Part shown: positions 23,690 through 33,458 of the stretch, piece after piece
Position numbering within the stretch: position 1 is the stretch's first letter
How the letters are laid out: the number at the start of each line of letters is the position of its first letter
The notes under the pieces: generated by a model
What the model was told of the DNA's origin: nothing
The model's input: the letters and a program-made list of their open reading frames with translations, nothing else
Database searches by the model: none
Made by a program: the position numbers and the translations under genes
Source of the DNA: Effrenium voratum
Lineage: Eukaryota; Sar; Dinophyceae; Suessiales; Symbiodiniaceae
Direction of reading: 5' to 3'
NCBI GenBank assembly: GCA_963377175.1
Contig: CAUJNA010000865.1
Location: 53,501 to 117,500 of the forward strand
Length of the DNA stretch: 64,000 nt

Positions 23690-24480
23690 CCTTCTTTCTT
23701 TCTTCTCGCCTTCGTCTTGCGCGCGCCCGTCTTCTGGTTCTTCGCCCGCCTAGGGATGGCTTCTCCTTCCTCCTTCTCTTCTTGCTGCCTTTCGTGACCC
23801 GCACTTTCGTCCTCCTCCTGTTCGCCCGCTTAGGGATGGCCTGGTTGTCCTCGCGTTGTTCACGTTTTTCCTCGTCTTCGTCTTCTTGTCCGTCTACCTG
23901 TTCCTACTCCTCTTCTTCCTCACGTAGTTTGGCTTGACGTCTTCTTCCCCTTCCGTTTCTGTTTCGTGTCCGTCCTCTTGGCCCCTGTGTGGGATTCGAC
24001 GTCTTCCTCCTCGAGCCTTGGTCTTCATCCTCTGTTCCTGTCTGGGCGGGATGCGTCGCCCTAAAAACGCATACTACATCCCTCTTCCTCTTCCTTCTTC
24101 CTTCTTCCTTCTTTGCTCCTTCTGTCTCCTTGTCTTCTGCTTCTTTTCTTTGCTTTTCTTTTTTTCTCCTTTCTCCTCTCCCCGGGCGGGCTGCGGCGCC
24201 CTAAATACGCATCTCGCTCCCTTTGTCTTCTTTTCTCTCCTTCTTCTTCTTCTCTTTCCCTTTCTTTCCTTTCTCCTTCCCCCGGGCGGGCTGCGGCGCC
24301 CTAAATACGCATCGGGCCCCCCCTTTTTTCTCTTCTTGTTCTCTCTTTCTCGCGCTCTCTCTTTCTTTCTTTCCCTCTTTTCTCCTCCCTCTTTTCCAAC
24401 TACTTCCTGTTGTTCCTCTTCGCCCGTTTAGGGATGGCGTGTTCGTGGTGTCGTTCTTCAACTTCGCGGTGCTTTTCTTC
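23690..24480. repeat. pyrimidine-rich insert with GC-rich cassettes
   Basis: A C/T-rich tract carries a 32-bp cassette beginning CCCGGGCGGGCTGCGGCGCC at 24181 and 24281, and a diverged copy at 24041. A second motif, CGCCCG then TAGGGATGGC, occurs near 23745, 23823 and 24421. It sits between the two direct repeats. The Phe/Leu/Ser open frames are composition artefacts. Confidence 0.75.
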
Positions 24481-24720
24481 TACCAGGTTTAGGAGGGTTT
24501 CTAGGCTGTTTGGGGTTCTTTGCCCTTGGCGGTGACCCTAAACTCGGGTTCCCCTGTTTTTCGTGTTTCTTGGTTGGGATTGCCCGCGGAGACCCAACGT
24601 GGGGCCTTTCTGTTTCCTTTGTTTTCCTGCTCTGTTTGTCTTCTGTTGGGGTCTTCGCCCGGTTTTTGGGGCGCGTGTTTTCCCCCCGAAAAAGTGGTTC
24701 TCGCCCCTCGTGGAGGGGCG

Positions 24721-25088
24721 TGTGTGTGTGTGTGTGCGGAGTAGCAGAATACCCTGCCACCGCAATTGCTTATGATTTCAACCGCAGGGGGTGCCAGGGG
24801 CAGAGCAAGGCTGGCACCAACGAAGACCTTTGCTCTTGCCTGTGATATCAATCTCGGACGCGAGATTGACGTACCTGTACCAGTGATTCAAAGTCCTTTT
24901 GGCCCGTTGTTTCTCTCGTGTGTGCTTCATGTTTAACGTTTTCGACACTAGAGGGAAACCGAGTGCATTGCGAGCCGAAACTCATCGTACTCGAGACTTA
25001 TCAGTTGTACTCGAGACTCATCAGTTGTACTCGAGACTCATCAGTTGTACTCGAAAGATTAGCACCCTCCCTTGGGAGTTGAAGTGTG
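24721..25088 (+). repeat. 370-bp direct repeat, right copy
   Basis: Copy of 23161-23533, including the internal 20-bp repeats (24988-25050) and the flanking GT run. No terminal TG...CA LTR hallmarks, primer-binding site or polypurine tract are evident, so a segmental duplication is as likely as an LTR pair. Confidence 0.85.
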
Positions 25089-25163
25089 TGTCTGTGTGTG
25101 TTTCTGCCTTTTGCAATCCAAAGTGTCCCTTTTTGCATCCTTTCACCCGGGTCTCGGGGCCAA

Positions 25164-25242
25164 ATGGCCCCCGCGACTTCTGAGGCCGAAGCTGTGAAAA
25201 TGGTGACTTCCGCCAACTTCTTGTCCAGGCAGTTGCGAAAAG
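25164..25242 (+). CDS. first-exon candidate, unknown protein
   Basis: An ATG opens a clean N-terminus (tag MAPATSEAEAVKMVTSANFL) that ends in RQLRK at a GT donor (GTCGCC). It is one of few places where an ATG precedes natural-looking peptide. Downstream partners are not certain; the piece ending at 26048 is possible. A TG microsatellite lies at about 25508-25529. Confidence 0.35.
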
Positions 25243-25709
25243 GTCGCCTTTATTGACCCTAAACTCCTAAATTGACGTCTTTCGTTGGATGATTCTCCTA
25301 TTTGTGCGGGTAGATGCCTTGCTAATGGACGGCTCCACCCTCCAAAAGCAGTTTTAAGCGTGGCTGGCTGCGCCCGATTTCTGGGACACCAGATACGTTT
25401 TCCCAAAGGGAGGGTCACCAAGCCATGGTCGGAGGGGTCGTTCAGCGGTACTTGGGGAGAATGGAATCCCAGAAGCTCGGGAATTCCTCTTTTCAGACAA
25501 ACAAACAGTGTGTGTGTGTGTGTGTGTGTGGATTTGGCCTTCTCAGAAGAACAATGGCTGACAGAACGGCGGAACCTTGAGACAGTGGGCTGCCGATCAA
25601 CACACTTTAGACAGGAAGCTGACGGGTCTCCCACTTCGGAAAATATGGGTAGGAACCCGCGATTGGTGCAACAAGCACAACATGGAAGGCAGAGGCCTTT
25701 TTTCCCATA

Positions 25710-26048
25710 ATGTGTGGCTTTGGGGATAAGAGCTTTCGGGCCGAACCTTCACCGAGCCAAATGGAGACTAGCCATTCGGAAGGGTCCAACTCCATGTTAG
25801 TGGACAGGAGGGTACTCCAATTTGTTTTTGGGCAGCAGGTTCTTTCGGAGTTTCTGGAAACCCAGCAGACGGGAAGAACATACGTAACAATCCTGGTCCA
25901 AGCGCATTCGACTGCAAACGGAGCCCGGGGATCCCGTCAGTCGGAGGTATTGTTGGAACGTCAACTGAACGCTCACCGTGCCAGGGCCGCGGCCAACCGG
26001 AGGAAGGCGTTGCAGGAGAGCGGCTCTCGTTTCCAGAAGGTCACCTGA
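25710..26048 (+). CDS. basic helical C-terminus, likely last exon
   Basis: The frame is open for 112 codons, and its last part is convincing protein (tag LLERQLNAHRARAAANRRKA, ending SGSRFQKVT, TGA at 26046-26048). The true exon probably begins at an AG within 25920-25942. It is rich in Arg/Ala and likely helical. No family is recognised. Confidence 0.4.
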   Translation: MCGFGDKSFRAEPSPSQMETSHSEGSNSMLVDRRVLQFVFGQQVLSEFLETQQTGRTYVTILVQAHSTANGARGSRQSEVLLERQLNAHRARAAANRRKALQESGSRFQKVT

Positions 26049-26229
26049 TCCAACGGATCGTCAATTTCGGAGGGACATGGATTGACGGTTTGCCACAAAA
26101 GGCACGGCTGAGCTTCCCATGTGCTTTCGGCAACATACTTCGATTGCGGCTCGCTCATTGTCCTGCATACGGGTGTGTCACAAAATGGGGACCCCTCCAA
26201 AGCATTCGGGCATTCAGCGGGCTCCCCAG

Positions 26230-26622
26230 GAGCTCCGGACGCTGACCAAGCAAGCCAAGGAGGCGTGGGCAAAGAGAAACTCTGAGAGCCCGCCTTCCCG
26301 AAGGCAGCCAAGGCCGTGTTTTCGCCTTGGACGTAGCATCTTTATCGATGCAGCTGGTAATGATTTGGTATCCAAACATTCCAGAGCGTGCAAAGCCAGC
26401 ATTTGTGAAGATGTGCTCAGGGAATGGTGGGGAGGCAAGCAAAACGTGCCCATACCCAGTTATTCAAGCGACCACTATTTTTCACAGCTATTTAGACGCA
26501 TCCCTTTGGCCTTTGAGCTGGCCCATACCAGGCTGGAGTCTTGGAAGACAAGCAAGACAAGCGCCTCGGCAGCAAAGGCCGCACAGGCTGAGCCTCATGC
26601 TGCACCTATGTCCGCAGTATAG
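26230..26622 (+). CDS. 3' gene fragment, two well-joined exons
   Basis: Exon 26354-26445 (tag LVMIWYPNIPERAKPAFVKM) ends AAA AC at a GT donor. Exon 26532-26622 starts AG|G, restores the Thr codon and continues LESWKTSKTSASAAKAAQAE to TAG at 26620-26622. An upstream piece 26230-26312 (tag ELRTLTKQAKEAWAKRNSES) also follows AG|G but is in another phase and only about 40 bp away, so an intermediate exon or a different model is needed. No family recognised. Confidence 0.5.
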   Translation, partial: ELRTLTKQAKEAWAKRNSESPPSRRQPRPCFRLGRSIFIDAAGNDLVSKHSRACKASICEDVLREWWGGKQNVPIPSYSSDHYFSQLFRRIPLAFELAHTRLESWKTSKTSASAAKAAQAEPHAAPMSAV

Positions 26623-27251
26623 CAAACATCATATTCAGCATCAGGGGATTGGGGGGGGAGGGATTGGTTTCTCACAGAACTAACTTCACCCTCATTACAT
26701 CATTGCAGTATCAGAGGTCCCAACGCCACTCCCGGCCAGGAGCGCAGAGCTGGATGATGGTGGCTCAGGTGAGGACTCGGGGGGCCAATAAGCGAAAAAG
26801 CACACGTCCTCTGGCTTCTCTTTAGATACCATCCCAAATCGGGTCCATCTCCAATTCTAGGTCCGCAACTCGTCAAGCTCTCCGAAATGGTGCCCTTTTT
26901 GGACCCGTGTTAACGGCCGCAAAAACCGCGTCAAGATTTCAAAAGAAGGGTAACAATAACTCCATTTACCTATATTGGATGACTGAGAAAAGCACCCAAC
27001 TTTTTAGCAACTTCAATGTTTTCTCCAAAAAGAAACCAACCTTTTGCCCCATCCAGCCCCCCCCCCCCTGGCCCCCTCCCCCCCACCCCGCCCTCCCCCC
27101 CCCCCCCCTTTCTCAGGATACACCCATGCGCTAAGACAAATGAAGGGCGAAAGACAAGCAGTCCGCAAGTTGTCAATCACGCGTGTTTGCTGAGTGGCAG
27201 GGCCCGCCCGCGCACAAGCACACACTCACACTTGAACACTTTTGATACCGC
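26623..27251. other. no gene; poly-C tract
   Basis: Poly-C-rich tract at 27056-27110. Nothing else supports coding here; the Pro-rich open frames are its translation. Confidence 0.5.
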
Positions 27252-27640
27252 GCAGATGAAGCTGATGAAAGTGGGGAAGCCCAGGTATTACGTGAGCTGA
27301 AGGCTGCCGCTCGATTGAGTCGATTTTGTCCCGAAGGGTTGGACCGGTCCAACCGTCCCAGGCCCTTCTGTGCCGGAGAGCCCCCGCAGCCGCCGGACTC
27401 GGATGGAAGACCTGGAAGTGTCGAAAGCGCTGATGGCCGCTGCCCTCGGCGATGGCTTCGGCTTGGACTCGCCGACCTCGCGGACCTCGCGGAAGTCCAC
27501 GAAGGGGTCGATGGCGTCGACGGCGCAGTCGGCCCAGTCGGCCTCCGCACAGAACTCGACGAGTCAGTCGCGGCCGTCTGCATCGGCGCCCTCGTCGCCC
27601 GCGCGGGGCAGGGGCTCGGTGCGGGGATTTCAAGGAGCTG
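27252..27640 (+). CDS. GC-rich coding block with two competing frames
   Basis: After CGCGCAG at 27251, one frame reads DEADESGEAQVLRELKAAAR and stays open to 27812. A second frame, open from about 27319, reads MEDLEVSKALMAAALGDGFG and then a Ser/Ala/Thr-rich disordered stretch to about 27640. Both have high GC at third positions. At least one is coding; a frameshift or an unrecognised intron near 27310-27400 would reconcile them. Confidence 0.4.
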
Positions 27641-28387
27641 GCAAGCGGGGCTCGACAGCGGTCGGGAAGCTGGCATCCAATCCGGAGAATTGGATGGCGG
27701 AGGCTGGGTTTTGGGAAGGGTTGTTGTTTGCAATAGGTTTGCCAAGGATCGTCAAAATGCTCCTCATGATTGCTCATTGGCTACTCCCTCCGAGGTTCTT
27801 CTTGGCCTTTGATTTCACTCACAGCTATTGTTGGTTTCTCAATGCTTTTTCTGCGGCCCTCACCCTGATGGTGTTTGGCCTTTGGGTCTATGGCCACGGT
27901 CAACGGCCATACGTCTCTGGTTTCAGGCTGAAGATGCTCTTGCGAAGGTTCGGACCTCAAGTCTGCTTTGTACAGAGTCAATCCCCAAACGTCCTCAAGC
28001 CAACGGCGTGCATTTGGCTGGAAGCTTGTGTGTGCGCTCTTTCTGGAAACCCATTTTTTTTTCTCGAACAGGTACGGGCTGTATACGACAAAATACAGCC
28101 ACAGAAAAAGTGATCATACGGGTAGAACGATCCAATTACGGCTTCCGTCGCAAAAGACATGGCCATCAGCTTTCCAGGTTGGTTTAGAGCCCTCGCTCGA
28201 GCATTGCAACGGAGTAGAACTGTCAAGCTGAATCTGTGTTGTTGCTGGCCAATGGACATCGCGTATTAGCTGATGCCAACGGGGTTGCGGAGAGCTGCAT
28301 TGCTCATTGAGCTGAGGGGCAAAGGACTTCCGAACAGTTGCATGACCGAGAAGGTTGTTTTGAGTTTGAGTCGGAACATGCTTTCAG

Positions 28388-28456
28388 CTCCTTGGGCTTA
28401 AGAAGAACGGCAAGCGCAAATGCGGGCTTGAGCAAATGATGCCGAGGCGGGGCTGA
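28388..28456 (+). CDS. small last-exon candidate
   Basis: After TTTCAG, 22 codons read LLGLKKNGKRKCGLEQMMPR and RG, then TGA at 28454-28456. It is short, and the - strand is also open here, so this is tentative. From 28457 to 29212 I see only weak open frames (for example 28785-29198) and no splice-bounded exon. Confidence 0.25.
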   Translation, partial: LLGLKKNGKRKCGLEQMMPRRG

Positions 28457-29212
28457 GCAGTTTGGTGGGTTGCAGGGGAAAGCAATTGCTCGCTGGAAAG
28501 GGGCGGGCTCTTCAGCTAGGGACTGGGGGCGGCCTGGGAGCTGCGTGGAAAGTGGGCTGAGCCGCGGTATCAAGAAAGAGAGGCTGGGGGCAGGCGGCTG
28601 GGGCTGAGTCTGGGGAAAGACTAGATTTCAGGCACAAGAAGCCAGGCGACGAGTCCTTAGGCTTTCCCACTCGCTAAACCGCGAATTTCATTGGACCGTG
28701 GTTCACATCAGTGTCTCAGCACTTTGTGCGTAAGGTCTTGGGGCCTGGGCAAAACGCGGCAAGCTCAGCGCAGATTTATGCATTTTGCAAAATTGGCCAC
28801 GGATGTTATTTGGCAAATTACAGAACCCGCCCCCGAGTACCAGCAAAGGGTCCAACGAATCAAATTCGCATCCTTTTCAAGGCAAAGGCAAGGTCGGGTG
28901 GTTTGCTGTTTTTGCCGATGACCAGGCCCGGCCAGGCAGCAGAGGGATGCAAGGAGTCAGCCACTCAGAAGGAAACCGCTATGATGTGCCTTTTGTTTGT
29001 TCTGTCCGATGCCTCTTGGGTTCATGCAGGACTCCCTTCCGAAGCCTCCTTTTTTCAGGGCCTCGGCGTGCTGCAGAATTGTGCATCTTGAATGGGTCGT
29101 TGAAACACCAGAGGCAGCGCCCCCAAAATAAACAAACGACTTTTTTTCGCATGAGTGGACGCACTGAAGGAACAGCTGACTGGCCTGTGAGTTTGTGAAT
29201 ACTTGTGCCTCT

Positions 29213-29250
29213 CCGAGGCCTTGCCTGGCGCTCGCCGGGGCAAGGCTCGG
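29213..29250. other. stable GC-rich hairpin
   Basis: CCGAGGCCTTGCC at 29213 pairs with GGCAAGGCTCGG at 29239 with one bulged G. The 13-base spacer can itself pair GGC with GCC. It lies between coding candidates; a role in RNA processing is possible but unproven. Confidence 0.5.
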
Positions 29251-29570
29251 GTGGAGAAAGTGTGGGGTGTTTCCAAGACAGGGCGACCTGAAAAATGGTC
29301 CGTTTCCTCTGAGTTTCCCGTTCATCACCATCCACTAGAGAGTCCTCCATTTTTGGAACATACCCCAGCAAGCACCACAGTGTGCCAGTTGTCACTCGGC
29401 TGGGCGTCAAAACTAGGAGCCTTCAGACAATGTTTGGTTTGCTTCTCGTTTGCCTTTTAAGACGTTGCCAAACAGTGCCGCTAGTACACAATAAGGCAAT
29501 AAACTGCAAAGCAGCAACTGGGTCTGTCTCAAGATGAAGGTCGGTTTGAAAACGGGGTGCCCCACAAGAC

Positions 29571-30079
29571 ATGCCTAAATTGAAGCAGCTCAGGGATCTG
29601 TGTCGCAGTCCAAGCTCAATTCGGCTGAGCAGAGTGCCGGGCTTATTGCTTGATAGGGACGGCATTTTGCTTAACTCGACCCTGGTCCTGTTGGAAAGAT
29701 AACCACAAGTTGTTTGTCTACAAAAGATGGATTCCATAATGTTTATGCAAGGAGTTGGCCCAGCCCTGTCTTGCATACTCCAAGGCAAAGTTTTGACCAA
29801 GAAGCTTCAAAAGAAGCAGGAGGACAGTCAGGGAAGGCAAGTCGACAGCTTCTGCAAATGGTGCAAGCAGAAGGTTTGATGTTGAAAGCTTGGCCCTTTC
29901 ACACAGACACATACGTTTGATTCGAGTCTTCGCAGGAACTGGCAAAGGTTGCTCAGGACTTGCAAGGCACCGTGCTCCATGCAATACTAGTTCAGCATGC
30001 AACATGTGATGCAACCCGAACGTACTTTCTTCATTTTGTTGAGAGGCGTGTAGATTGTCTAGTGAAAGATGACGTTTAA
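29571..30079 (+). CDS. gene J: small gene, Cys-pair motif, unknown
   Basis: Two exons join in phase 0: about 29727-29875 (ATG at 29727, tag LQKKQEDSQGRQVDSFCKWC) ending at a GT donor, and 29936-30079 after TTCGCAG|G (tag ELAKVAQDLQGTVLHAILVQ, ending FVERRVDCLVKDDV, TAA). A further piece 29571-29700 (ATG, tag MPKLKQLRDLCRSPSSIRL) may be an upstream exon. The CKWC pair could bind metal, but a second pair is not obvious. The antisense strand is also open, which lowers confidence in the first piece only. Confidence 0.5.
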
Positions 30080-30270
30080 CAAGGGTGCGCTTCTCCTAAC
30101 TCATTGCAAGAGCCAGGAAGGTTTGGAAACCTCACAAAGAAGAATGCCGCGATGGACACCGCGGCAGGCACGAAATTTGGGGTGTTGACATGGGGCTAGT
30201 TTTGTTTCCCTTTGTGGACCACCCCCACCACAAGGGGGCCCCCCCATTTTGACGCGCACACACACACACA

Positions 30271-30383
30271 TGGCTGTGGGTCAAAACCAATGGTACCATT
30301 TTGGGGCAGTGCACCACCCAGTTTAGTCTATTTTGGTGGGGATTGGGATGTTCACTGGAGGTACAATTTGACCCATGGTCACA
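30271..30383 (+). repeat. dispersed 113-bp repeat, copy 1
   Basis: Runs from TGGCTGTGGGTCAA through CAATGGTACCATTTTGGGG and GTGGGGATTGGGATGTTCAC to TTTGACCCATGGTC. It matches 34028-34143 in order and nearly in sequence. It is preceded by a CA dinucleotide run. Confidence 0.8.
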
Positions 30384-30416
30384 TGACCAAAAGGCGCGAA
30401 TTGCCTTGGGTTGCAG

Positions 30417-30590
30417 GCTGGGAGGAGAGGATGCAGAAGCTGGAGGCGGAGGTGAAGCGTCGCACTCGGCGAGCGCGGAGAAGCCTTTGGATTTGTTGTT
30501 TTTGTTTGTCAGGCACGATTTGTTTGTCTCTTTGCGGTTTCTTCATATTGACCTTTGAACCAGCAAGAAGCACACTTTTTGCAGGTCGTG
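30417..30590 (+). CDS. exon candidate: basic coiled coil then hydrophobic segment
   Basis: After TTGCAG|G the frame reads WEERMQKLEAEVKRRTRRAR, then a 20-residue hydrophobic stretch rich in Cys, Leu and Phe. If coding throughout, this would be a cytosolic helix entering a membrane segment. The hydrophobic part may equally be intron. No acceptor-to-donor pair fixes its end. Confidence 0.3.
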
Positions 30591-31314
30591 TGATTGTAGC
30601 CAAGTTTTGGGGCACGCCCACTTTGACCAAAGCCAAACAATCGCCAACGTGCCGGCCCGGCGCTCTCGTGAACCTAAGGAGCTCGGCAAAAATGATGGGA
30701 TTTTGGCAGAGCCGCTTGGTGGAATGGCACAGCGATGCCTGGACCTCAGCTGACCTCAGCTGCAATGCTTGAAAACTGGCTGGTGGAAGCAGATCCCCAT
30801 TGATCAAAAGGTCGGAGTATGGGATGACCATGGGAGAACCACTAAGATGATATTTTCCGGGGTCGAACGGAATATTGATCAACCCCCATGGTGAGCAACG
30901 GGTCTCCCTTTGAGTGTTTGCTTCGCCGACATGAAGTGATGTGAGCCAGAATCAAACCCAGGTAAATTAGGGATAGTGCGGGGAAATTCCCAACAATGGG
31001 TACGGATATCAGGCCTTTATATCATTCTTTACATGGGGTTTGGGTGGACCAGAGCGGCTTTGATGCGCTGGAGCGCGATGGTTTTTCAACCAGTCCGTTC
31101 CTGAGCCAAAGTGCTCTCATTTTGCCATACCTGTCGTCTTACTTGCCACATCCTGTAGCTGTCCATGTCTGCTTGGGGTAACATTCGCATTCTTTCACAT
31201 GCTCGGGCGACCAATCTGGTAGTTGGAACCAAGGATAAGCACGTTTTAGTTGATTATGGGCGTTGTTCTATTCCGGGGAACACCCTAATAATTCACCTGG
31301 TTGATAAATCCGAG
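30591..31314. other. no gene seen
   Basis: No splice-bounded coding piece. A short direct repeat (CTGACCTCAGCTGACCTCAG) lies near 30740. Confidence 0.4.
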
Positions 31315-32119
31315 GTCGAGAGTACAAGGTTTTGACTGAGGTTGAGTCGCGCTGCGGTGAAGAAGTCTTGGAAGAGCTTCAGAAACTGTCTGAGGCCTGG
31401 GGCGGGTGGAAATCAGCGACTGGAAGAGCATCCGAAAGCTCGTGGCACGTTGCCCACTTGAAGACGTGCCCAAAGTGAGTGTCAATTTTAGGCGGTTGGA
31501 CGAATGTTTGCATGGAGACTGAAACAGCAGCTGCATAGTCTGATTCTACCCGACCTAGTTCTTCAGGCGCCTTACCATGTACCGTTGCCGCACAACAACA
31601 AGCGCGACAGCACAACATGCAGACTGAAGTGCGATTGGTCAACCTGCAAGAAGACAGTGGAGTCAGAAACTGAAATCGACCCTGCAAAACGCCAAAGCGG
31701 CAAGGGATGTAGCGGCAACTGTTGGAGGATAAGCAGGCTGCGCAAGCACTCAGAATGCATCCTTGCCACACAGAGAGGACGCTTTGCCAGAACGATGCTT
31801 TGCCAGAAACGCACAGGAGAGTCGTTCTGCCATGTTCTCGCCATTGGGCGGGCCATGCCGGCTCGTGGAGTTTAGGGTAAAGCCGCAGCATTGGATAGCG
31901 CGGCCGCAAAGTGGTTGTCGCCACGAATGTTTCAATCGGAACTGTGACGCCACGAACACAATTGGGGCTACAAGAGAGCACCGAATTGATGTCATTCTAC
32001 ATCATTCCCTCATTGTCGCGCAACGAGAACAGCGAAAGACAGCAACATTCCATGATGCGCGGCCCAGACGCAACCTCCAGAGCGAGATGCAGCTGGCTCA
32101 GGTGATGCGCGAGCTGTGA
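31315..32119 (+). pseudogene. coding remnant with frame breaks, unknown family
   Basis: A good exon 31315-31474 (tag KVLTEVESRCGEEVLEELQK) ends at consensus GTGAGT. Downstream, 31580-32119, helical peptide continues but in three different frames: MQTEVRLVNLQEDSG, then STLQNAKAARDVAATVGG before a TAA, then QLLEDKQAAQALRMHP, with a final open frame 31763-32119 ending LQSEMQLAQVMREL, TGA. These breaks suggest decay or unseen introns. The - strand is open for 200 codons (31981-31379) but has no motif. No family is recognised. Confidence 0.4.
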
Positions 32120-32227
32120 CGCTCTGTCATTTGCTTCGGTCCGTTGCGGTTTCCTTTAAAAGGGACTTCTTGGTTCCTTCCCAAAACTCTTGATTCCCTG
32201 ATAACCAAGATTAGTGCTGTATATAAG

Positions 32228-32434
32228 GGAACGAGGACTTTCTCGTGCTGAGGTGAAAGAGTTGGAAGAAGCTTTGCTGAGGCACGCGGCAGCGGGCCAA
32301 CCCCTTGTTGAAACGCGCAACTGTAGTTTTGTCTCGCCTTCTTTTGGTTTTCCGATTTCGGGGCCCGGCTTCCGTGCAGGCGAGCCCGTGAGGAGAAGAC
32401 GGAAATGGAGCGCATTGAGGAGGCTGGGGACTAG
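32228..32434 (+). CDS. gene L: last two exons, charged helix
   Basis: Exon 32228-32314 (tag LSRAEVKELEEALLRHAAAG) ends GTT GAA AC at a GC donor. Exon 32380-32434 begins AG|G, restores Thr, and reads RAREEKTEMERIEEAGD, TAG at 32432-32434. The join is in frame and the peptide is a charged helix. No family recognised. Confidence 0.55.
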
Positions 32435-32605
32435 GGACCGAGACAAGCACCGAGACAAGGCATGTCAATCTGAGGCGGTTTCATTATTTTTTTAAAGCAG
32501 CAATCCAACAAAAGCATTCATCCAACCGCCATCCAAGAGAGAGAGATGAAAGTATGCTTTTGCAGGGAAACACTCTGATCAATGGTTGTGTCAATCCAGC
32601 GCAAG

Positions 32606-32711
32606 GGCTCGCCGAAAGGGTCCACGTCCAAGGTGATACAGTGGTGTCAAGTGGTTGCCCAGGTGCAGCGCAGCCTCAAGGAGCGGATCACAACAGTGGT
32701 CGAGCTGCTGG
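32606..32711 (+). CDS. exon candidate, helical
   Basis: After GCGCAAG the frame reads GSPKGSTSKVIQWCQVVAQV then QRSLKERITTVVELLG. Its 3' end is not certain; a GA donor at 32712 is one option. The following T/G-rich text is not protein-like. Confidence 0.4.
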
Positions 32712-32928
32712 GATGCATTCGTTTTGTCTCACAGTTGGGATGCACTCGAATGAGTGGTGTGCACTCGAATCTGTGAACCCACCCCGAACATGGGTTTTAA
32801 CGGTGGATTGGAGGTGAGCACATGGGGCCCGTAAGGAAGAGGGTACCCCAAAAAAGGGAAGACATTTTTCTGGTCCCAAATCACGTGGTCCTTAATCTTT
32901 GAAGGCCGGCCCATTTTTCATCCCATAG

Positions 32929-33027
32929 GTTGGGAAGGCCATGCGCCGAGGCATGGCGAGCTGTCCTTGCACGATCTGCACAGGCGGAGCTTGCCATGTG
33001 CCTTTCGATCGCAAGCCAGGGAAGTAG
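32929..33027 (+). CDS. last exon with clustered cysteines
   Basis: After CCCATAG|G, 32 codons read VGKAMRRGMASCPCTICTGG, then ACHVPFDRKPGK and TAG at 33025-33027. The C-x-C-x2-C-x3-C-H cluster could bind a metal. The upstream part of the gene is not identified. Confidence 0.5.
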   Translation, partial: VGKAMRRGMASCPCTICTGGACHVPFDRKPGK

Positions 33028-33242
33028 AAACTTACGTTTTCAAGACTAAGATACGTGGTCACAAAAATCAACTTATGGGGATTCAAGTATCATAGGCTAA
33101 GACTTTGACATAGAAATCACGTGGAGATTTCCTTGCTGGTGCTCAGAGGGAATCTGGGAATGAACCAGGGGTCCCCTGAAAGTAAACCACCAGGGATGGT
33201 TTACAAGGAATTGTTTATCAGGGTCATTCCGTTTATCATTCC

Positions 33243-33458
33243 GTGCCAATCGCACCAGCAAGTTTCGTATCCATCGTTGGCAACTGGCTTCTTGCGCGGG
33301 AGATGGCCGGCCAGGGAGATGTCCAACGTGCTGTCGACCATGGTCAATCACCATGGAGCCGATCCTGGGCTCAAGAGGTTTTCTGGGATCGAATGCCAAA
33401 GCAGGGGGGAGGCCCTCGATTGACAGTCACTGTTGTGAGTCTGGTGGAACATCGCTGA
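33243..33458 (+). CDS. exon candidate, unknown
   Basis: Within a 71-codon frame the central part is protein-like (tag MAGQGDVQRAVDHGQSPWSR, then VFWDRMPKQGGG) and meets GTTGTGAG near 33433. Another frame over the same bases is also open (tag MSNVLSTMVNHHGADPGLKR). Frame choice is uncertain. Confidence 0.3.
   Translation: MPIAPASFVSIVGNWLLAREMAGQGDVQRAVDHGQSPWSRSWAQEVFWDRMPKQGGGPRLTVTVVSLVEHR

Noticed and set aside
23161..25088. LTR retrotransposon
   Set aside because: No TG...CA ends, primer-binding site, polypurine tract or gag/pol text between the direct repeats.
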